Assembly (NCBI GenBank): GCA_016198885.1
Contig: JACQHV010000076.1
Coordinates: 1 to 5,479, forward strand
DNA length: 5,479 nucleotides
Direction of reading: 5' to 3'
Source: Gammaproteobacteria bacterium
GTDB lineage: Bacteria; Pseudomonadota; Gammaproteobacteria; Eutrophobiales; Eutrophobiaceae
The position numbers and the translations under genes were made by a program. Below the pieces are notes generated by a model, which searched no databases, had not been told where the DNA came from, and was given only the letters and a program-made list of their open reading frames with translations. Shown in pieces: positions 4,930 through 5,479 of the stretch. Within the stretch, counting starts at the first letter, position 1, and every line of letters starts with the position of its first letter.

Positions 4930-5239
4930 ATCGTTTGACGAGCAGATCCTTGAAACCTATGAGAAGGGGCAGCTTGAGTCCATTTTTCCGTCTAAAGCTG
5001 AACTGAAGAAATATCAAGAGGCTGCTCGGGCGACTTTTATCAAAGACAGACGGGTGAACATTCGACTTTCATCTCCTGACCTGCTGGACATCCAGGCGCG
5101 TGCGGCCGAAGAGGGCGTTCCTTACCAAACGCTCATTGCCAGTGTGTTACACAAGTTTGTAGCGGGGCGTTTCGTTGAAAAGCCATCACGTCTAACAACG
5201 CATTCACTTGGACGCGGTAAAAAGCGCCGCGCCAGTTAA
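4916..5239 (+). CDS. Ribbon-helix-helix (CopG/BrnA-type) antitoxin
   Basis: Read from ATG 4916 the product has 107 residues. The N-terminal half is charged and likely flexible (KSFDEQILETYEKGQLESI), fitting a toxin-binding segment. A ribbon-helix-helix domain follows: strand RRVNIRL (45-51), helix SPDLLDIQARAAEEG (53-67) and helix PYQTLIASVLHKFVAGRF (69-86). Such domains dimerise and bind operator DNA, so the protein probably neutralises the toxin and represses the shared promoter. It overlaps the toxin gene by 14 bases, giving coupled translation. The last 16 residues (from R92) are basic, ending GRGKKRRAS, and are encoded by the attC site itself. The usual domain ends before that tail, so the tail is an attC-derived extension. 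Confidence 0.82.
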   Translation: MKKRKSFDEQILETYEKGQLESIFPSKAELKKYQEAARATFIKDRRVNIRLSSPDLLDIQARAAEEGVPYQTLIASVLHKFVAGRFVEKPSRLTTHSLGRGKKRRAS

Positions 5240-5253
5240 CGCGACCGTTATAC
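5190..5253 (+). other. attC site, 64 bp, overlapping the antitoxin gene
   Basis: R' GTCTAAC (5190-5196) and R'' GTTATAC (5247-5253) match except at one position. The inner arms ACTTGGACGCGG and CCGCGCCAGT pair with two unpaired bases, around the loop TAAAAAGCG. The site begins inside the antitoxin gene and runs past its stop (5237-5239). Its short length and layout resemble the 58-bp site at 2729-2786. Confidence 0.88.
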
Positions 5254-5294
5254 AGCAGGATGTGATAGTAATTTTGCAATGGACAATATAGTGG

Positions 5295-5479
5295 ATGTCT
5301 GAATACAAATACTCAGATTACTTTGAAAATGAAGTCCTGAGAAAACGTCCATACATAAAGAAGGAATGGTGTGTGTACGTTATGAAAAATGCTATTAAGT
5401 CAGAGCCACAAGAACATAATCGATACCGATTTTGGGCCGCTATACCAGAACTGGGTGGCCGCTACTTGAGAGTGATCAC
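5295..5479 (+). CDS. Small basic protein, toxin-like (DUF4258-like), 3' end beyond the window
   Basis: The first 61 residues begin MSEYKYSDYFENEVLRKRPY and continue with IKKEWCVYVMKN, then QEHNRYRFWAAIPELGGRYLRVIT. This pattern (a helix with KRPYI, a WC..V motif, a basic Y-R-F-W strand and ELGGRYLRV) matches small genes I recall in cyanobacteria and proteobacteria, often next to a DUF2283 gene, that resemble DUF4258 and RelE-fold toxins. The family usually has about 80-90 residues, so some 20-30 are missing. The ATG is the first in frame after a stop at 5289-5291. The ribosome binding site is weak. A seven-codon frame (5279-5302) overlaps the start. If the family match is right, a partner gene may follow beyond the window. 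Confidence 0.68.
   Translation, partial: MSEYKYSDYFENEVLRKRPYIKKEWCVYVMKNAIKSEPQEHNRYRFWAAIPELGGRYLRVI

Larger units (their letters stand above)
1..5479 (+). mobile_element. Integron gene-cassette array (internal segment)
   Basis: The window shows repeated units of one or two + strand genes followed by an imperfect inverted-repeat site with GTTAGGC, GTTATGC or GTTATAC at its right end and a matching AAC-ending box at its left end. Clear R'' boxes are at 17, 992, 1803, 2780 and 5247, with a poorer one at 4136. Intergenic space is small except at 3562-3870 and 4143-4635. No intI, attI or Pc promoter is visible, so I cannot say whether this is a sedentary chromosomal array or a mobile integron. 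The number of unknown genes and the lack of resistance genes favour a chromosomal or environmental array. Confidence 0.88.

Overview
This window looks like the inside of an integron gene-cassette array. Every supported gene reads on the + strand, most are small and of unknown function, and they are separated by imperfect inverted-repeat sites whose ends fit attC simple sites (R' ending in AAC, R'' starting with GTT). No integrase gene, attI site or array promoter is in view. Cassette boundaries fall after the G of each R''. The host cannot be named from this sequence. GC content shifts between cassettes, which fits mixed origins, and an aquatic or soil proteobacterium, probably gammaproteobacterial, is a reasonable guess.

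Layout: bases 17-23 are the last arm of an attC whose start lies outside the window. Cassette A (18-992) encodes a protein with two membrane segments and a cytoplasmic domain. Cassette B (993-1803) encodes a zinc-ribbon protein. Cassette C (1804-2780) is AT-rich and encodes a 302-residue helical protein. Cassette D (from 2781) carries two genes in tandem: a small six-unit repeat protein that I assign to the 7(1) septoil knot family (formerly DUF6150), and a zinc-ribbon-like protein of unknown function. The end of cassette D appears broken. A 241-bp AT-rich element with 17-bp terminal inverted repeats (3614-3854) follows a possible R' box, and just beyond it lies a gene fragment with a winged-helix look, closed by a degenerate attC (4056-4142). 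About 490 bases without a convincing gene come next. They hold a strong hairpin, a 14-codon reading frame with a good ribosome binding site, and a weak 56-codon reading frame. A BrnT-like toxin and ribbon-helix-helix antitoxin operon (4636-5239) follows, and the antitoxin C-terminus is encoded inside the attC. The last cassette (from 5248) holds a truncated gene for a basic small protein of a toxin-like type.

Cassette genes are normally independent units, so no shared pathway should be assumed. Real co-expression is supported only for the knot/zinc-ribbon pair and for the toxin-antitoxin pair. The toxin-antitoxin cassette probably has its own promoter and would act to stabilise the array. The cassettes of unknown function are candidates for defence or stress roles, but the sequence alone does not prove this.
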